Assembly (NCBI GenBank): GCA_903896775.1
Contig: CAITZE010000138.1
Span: 1 to 7,469 of the forward strand
DNA: 7,469 nt
Source of the DNA: an uncultured bacterium
Lineage (GTDB): Bacteria > Pseudomonadota > Alphaproteobacteria > Rhodospirillales > Rhodospirillaceae
Direction of reading: 5' to 3'
Shown piece by piece: positions 7,070 through 7,469 of this stretch. The notes beneath the pieces were generated by a model. It was not told the DNA's origin. It made no database searches and saw only the letters and a list, made by a program, of their open reading frames with translations. Numbering within the stretch: position 1 is the first letter of the stretch; each line of letters starts with the position of its first letter. A program made the translations under genes and the position numbers.

Positions 7070-7390
7070 ATGAAGATCGTCGTGACGCTGCCGGACGACA
7101 CCGTTCAAGAGGTGACGGTCAAAGCCGGTGGCTCTCTCATGGAAGAGCTGCGCCACGCCGGGCTGCCGATCCGTGCCGAATGCGGTGGCGCCATGGCCTG
7201 CGCAACGTGCCATGTTGCGATTGATCCAGCGTGGATCGATAAAGTGGGCCGCGCGCGCGGTGAAGAGCTGGACCTGTTGGATAACTCCGACTACCGCACC
7301 GAGTTCTCTCGTCTGTCCTGCCAGATCACGGTGAAAGACAATCTCGACGGCCTTAAGGTCGCGCTGCAACTCGACGCCTTCGAGGACTAA
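7070..7390 (+). CDS. Adrenodoxin-type [2Fe-2S] ferredoxin
   Basis: The 106-residue protein is a small acidic electron carrier. Four cysteines, Cys38, Cys44, Cys47 and Cys84, follow the pattern C-x5-C-x2-C-x36-C, the same spacing as adrenodoxin and putidaredoxin rather than plant-type ferredoxins. The cluster loop reads AECGGAMACATCHV (37-49) and the last ligand sits in RLSCQITV (81-88). The EELDLLD stretch (65-71) is an acidic surface of the kind used to dock reductases. AAAGG at 7059-7063 lies 6 bases before the ATG. It sits directly behind the ferredoxin-NADP reductase, so the two probably form a redox pair. The acceptor (a P450, a dioxygenase, cluster assembly, or another enzyme) cannot be read from this window. 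The stop lies 2 bases before the next start. Confidence 0.94.
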   Translation: MKIVVTLPDDTVQEVTVKAGGSLMEELRHAGLPIRAECGGAMACATCHVAIDPAWIDKVGRARGEELDLLDNSDYRTEFSRLSCQITVKDNLDGLKVALQLDAFED

Positions 7391-7392
7391 TA

Positions 7393-7469
7393 ATGTCAGC
7401 GCTCACGGATCAAGTCGCGCGCAGGCGCACCTTCGCCATCATCTCGCATCCCGATGCGGGCAAGACCAC
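7393..7469 (+). CDS. prfC: Peptide chain release factor 3, N-terminal fragment (runs off right edge)
   Basis: The 25 visible residues read VARRRTFAIISHPDAGKT at positions 8-25, closely matching the start of RF3 (E. coli: VAKRRTFAIISHPDAGKT). This includes the beginning of the GTPase P-loop, HPDAGKT. RF3 is the translational GTPase that recycles RF1 and RF2 from the ribosome after peptide release. The ATG at 7393 is 2 bases after the ferredoxin stop, and its ribosome site GAGGA (7382-7386) lies inside the ferredoxin's last codons at 6-base spacing, so cotranscription and possible coupling are likely. The rest of the gene lies outside the window. Related translation GTPases share the P-loop, but the RRRTFAIISHPDAGKT string is characteristic of RF3. 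Confidence 0.93.
   Translation, partial: MSALTDQVARRRTFAIISHPDAGKT

Noticed and set aside
6146..7369. Long open minus-strand frame (407 codons) opposite the reductase and ferredoxin genes
   Set aside because: It spans two well-identified plus-strand genes and the gap between them, and its His/Gly/Arg-rich product looks like antisense of GC-rich coding sequence.
1..7469. Search for CRISPR arrays, tRNAs, insertion-sequence ends or phage-type attachment sites
   Set aside because: No regularly spaced direct repeats, cloverleaf-like segments, transposase motifs or long terminal inverted repeats were seen by eye.

Overview
The window reads as an ordinary chromosomal stretch of a moderately GC-rich Proteobacterium, most likely an alphaproteobacterium. 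That placement is an inference. It rests on a short PhoH-family protein starting MGKR, an XdhC followed by a molybdopterin-binding/nucleotidyltransferase fusion, a thioredoxin-reductase-like ferredoxin-NADP reductase, and an adrenodoxin-type ferredoxin. I see no mobile element, CRISPR array, tRNA or rRNA.

Layout, left to right. (1) Positions 1-631, minus strand: the N-terminal 210 residues of an exported or membrane-anchored alpha/beta hydrolase that runs off the left edge. (2) 632-777: a divergent intergenic region. (3) 778-1821, plus: an exported protein with two retropepsin-like aspartyl protease modules. (4) 1822-2123: a non-coding stretch with two hairpin terminators, both best suited to end the minus-strand gene to the right. 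(5) 2124-2858, minus: a PhoH-family ATPase. (6) 2859-3290: a 432-base stretch between divergent genes. It holds a 9-bp-stem hairpin, a perfect AAGGAGGT on the minus strand, and an open N-terminal extension of the phoH frame whose coding status is unresolved. (7) 3291-7469, plus: five genes in one direction, namely xdhC, a molybdopterin-binding plus MobA-like fusion (ATGA overlap with xdhC), ferredoxin-NADP reductase, [2Fe-2S] ferredoxin, and the start of prfC (release factor 3).

The right half combines two functional pairs. XdhC and the fusion protein form a module for maturing the molybdenum cofactor, probably to the cytosine dinucleotide form used by xanthine-oxidase-family hydroxylases and CO-dehydrogenase-like enzymes. 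No such hydroxylase lies in the window. The reductase and ferredoxin form a plausible NADPH-to-[2Fe-2S] electron chain with an unknown acceptor. prfC begins 2 bases after the ferredoxin stop and is probably cotranscribed with it. No terminator is evident between xdhC and prfC, so one long transcript is possible.

I did not find a convincing undescribed system. The items most worth a second look are the tandem retropepsin protein with a degenerate second motif, the long structured leader of phoH, the coupled cofactor module without its client enzyme, and the ferredoxin-prfC linkage.
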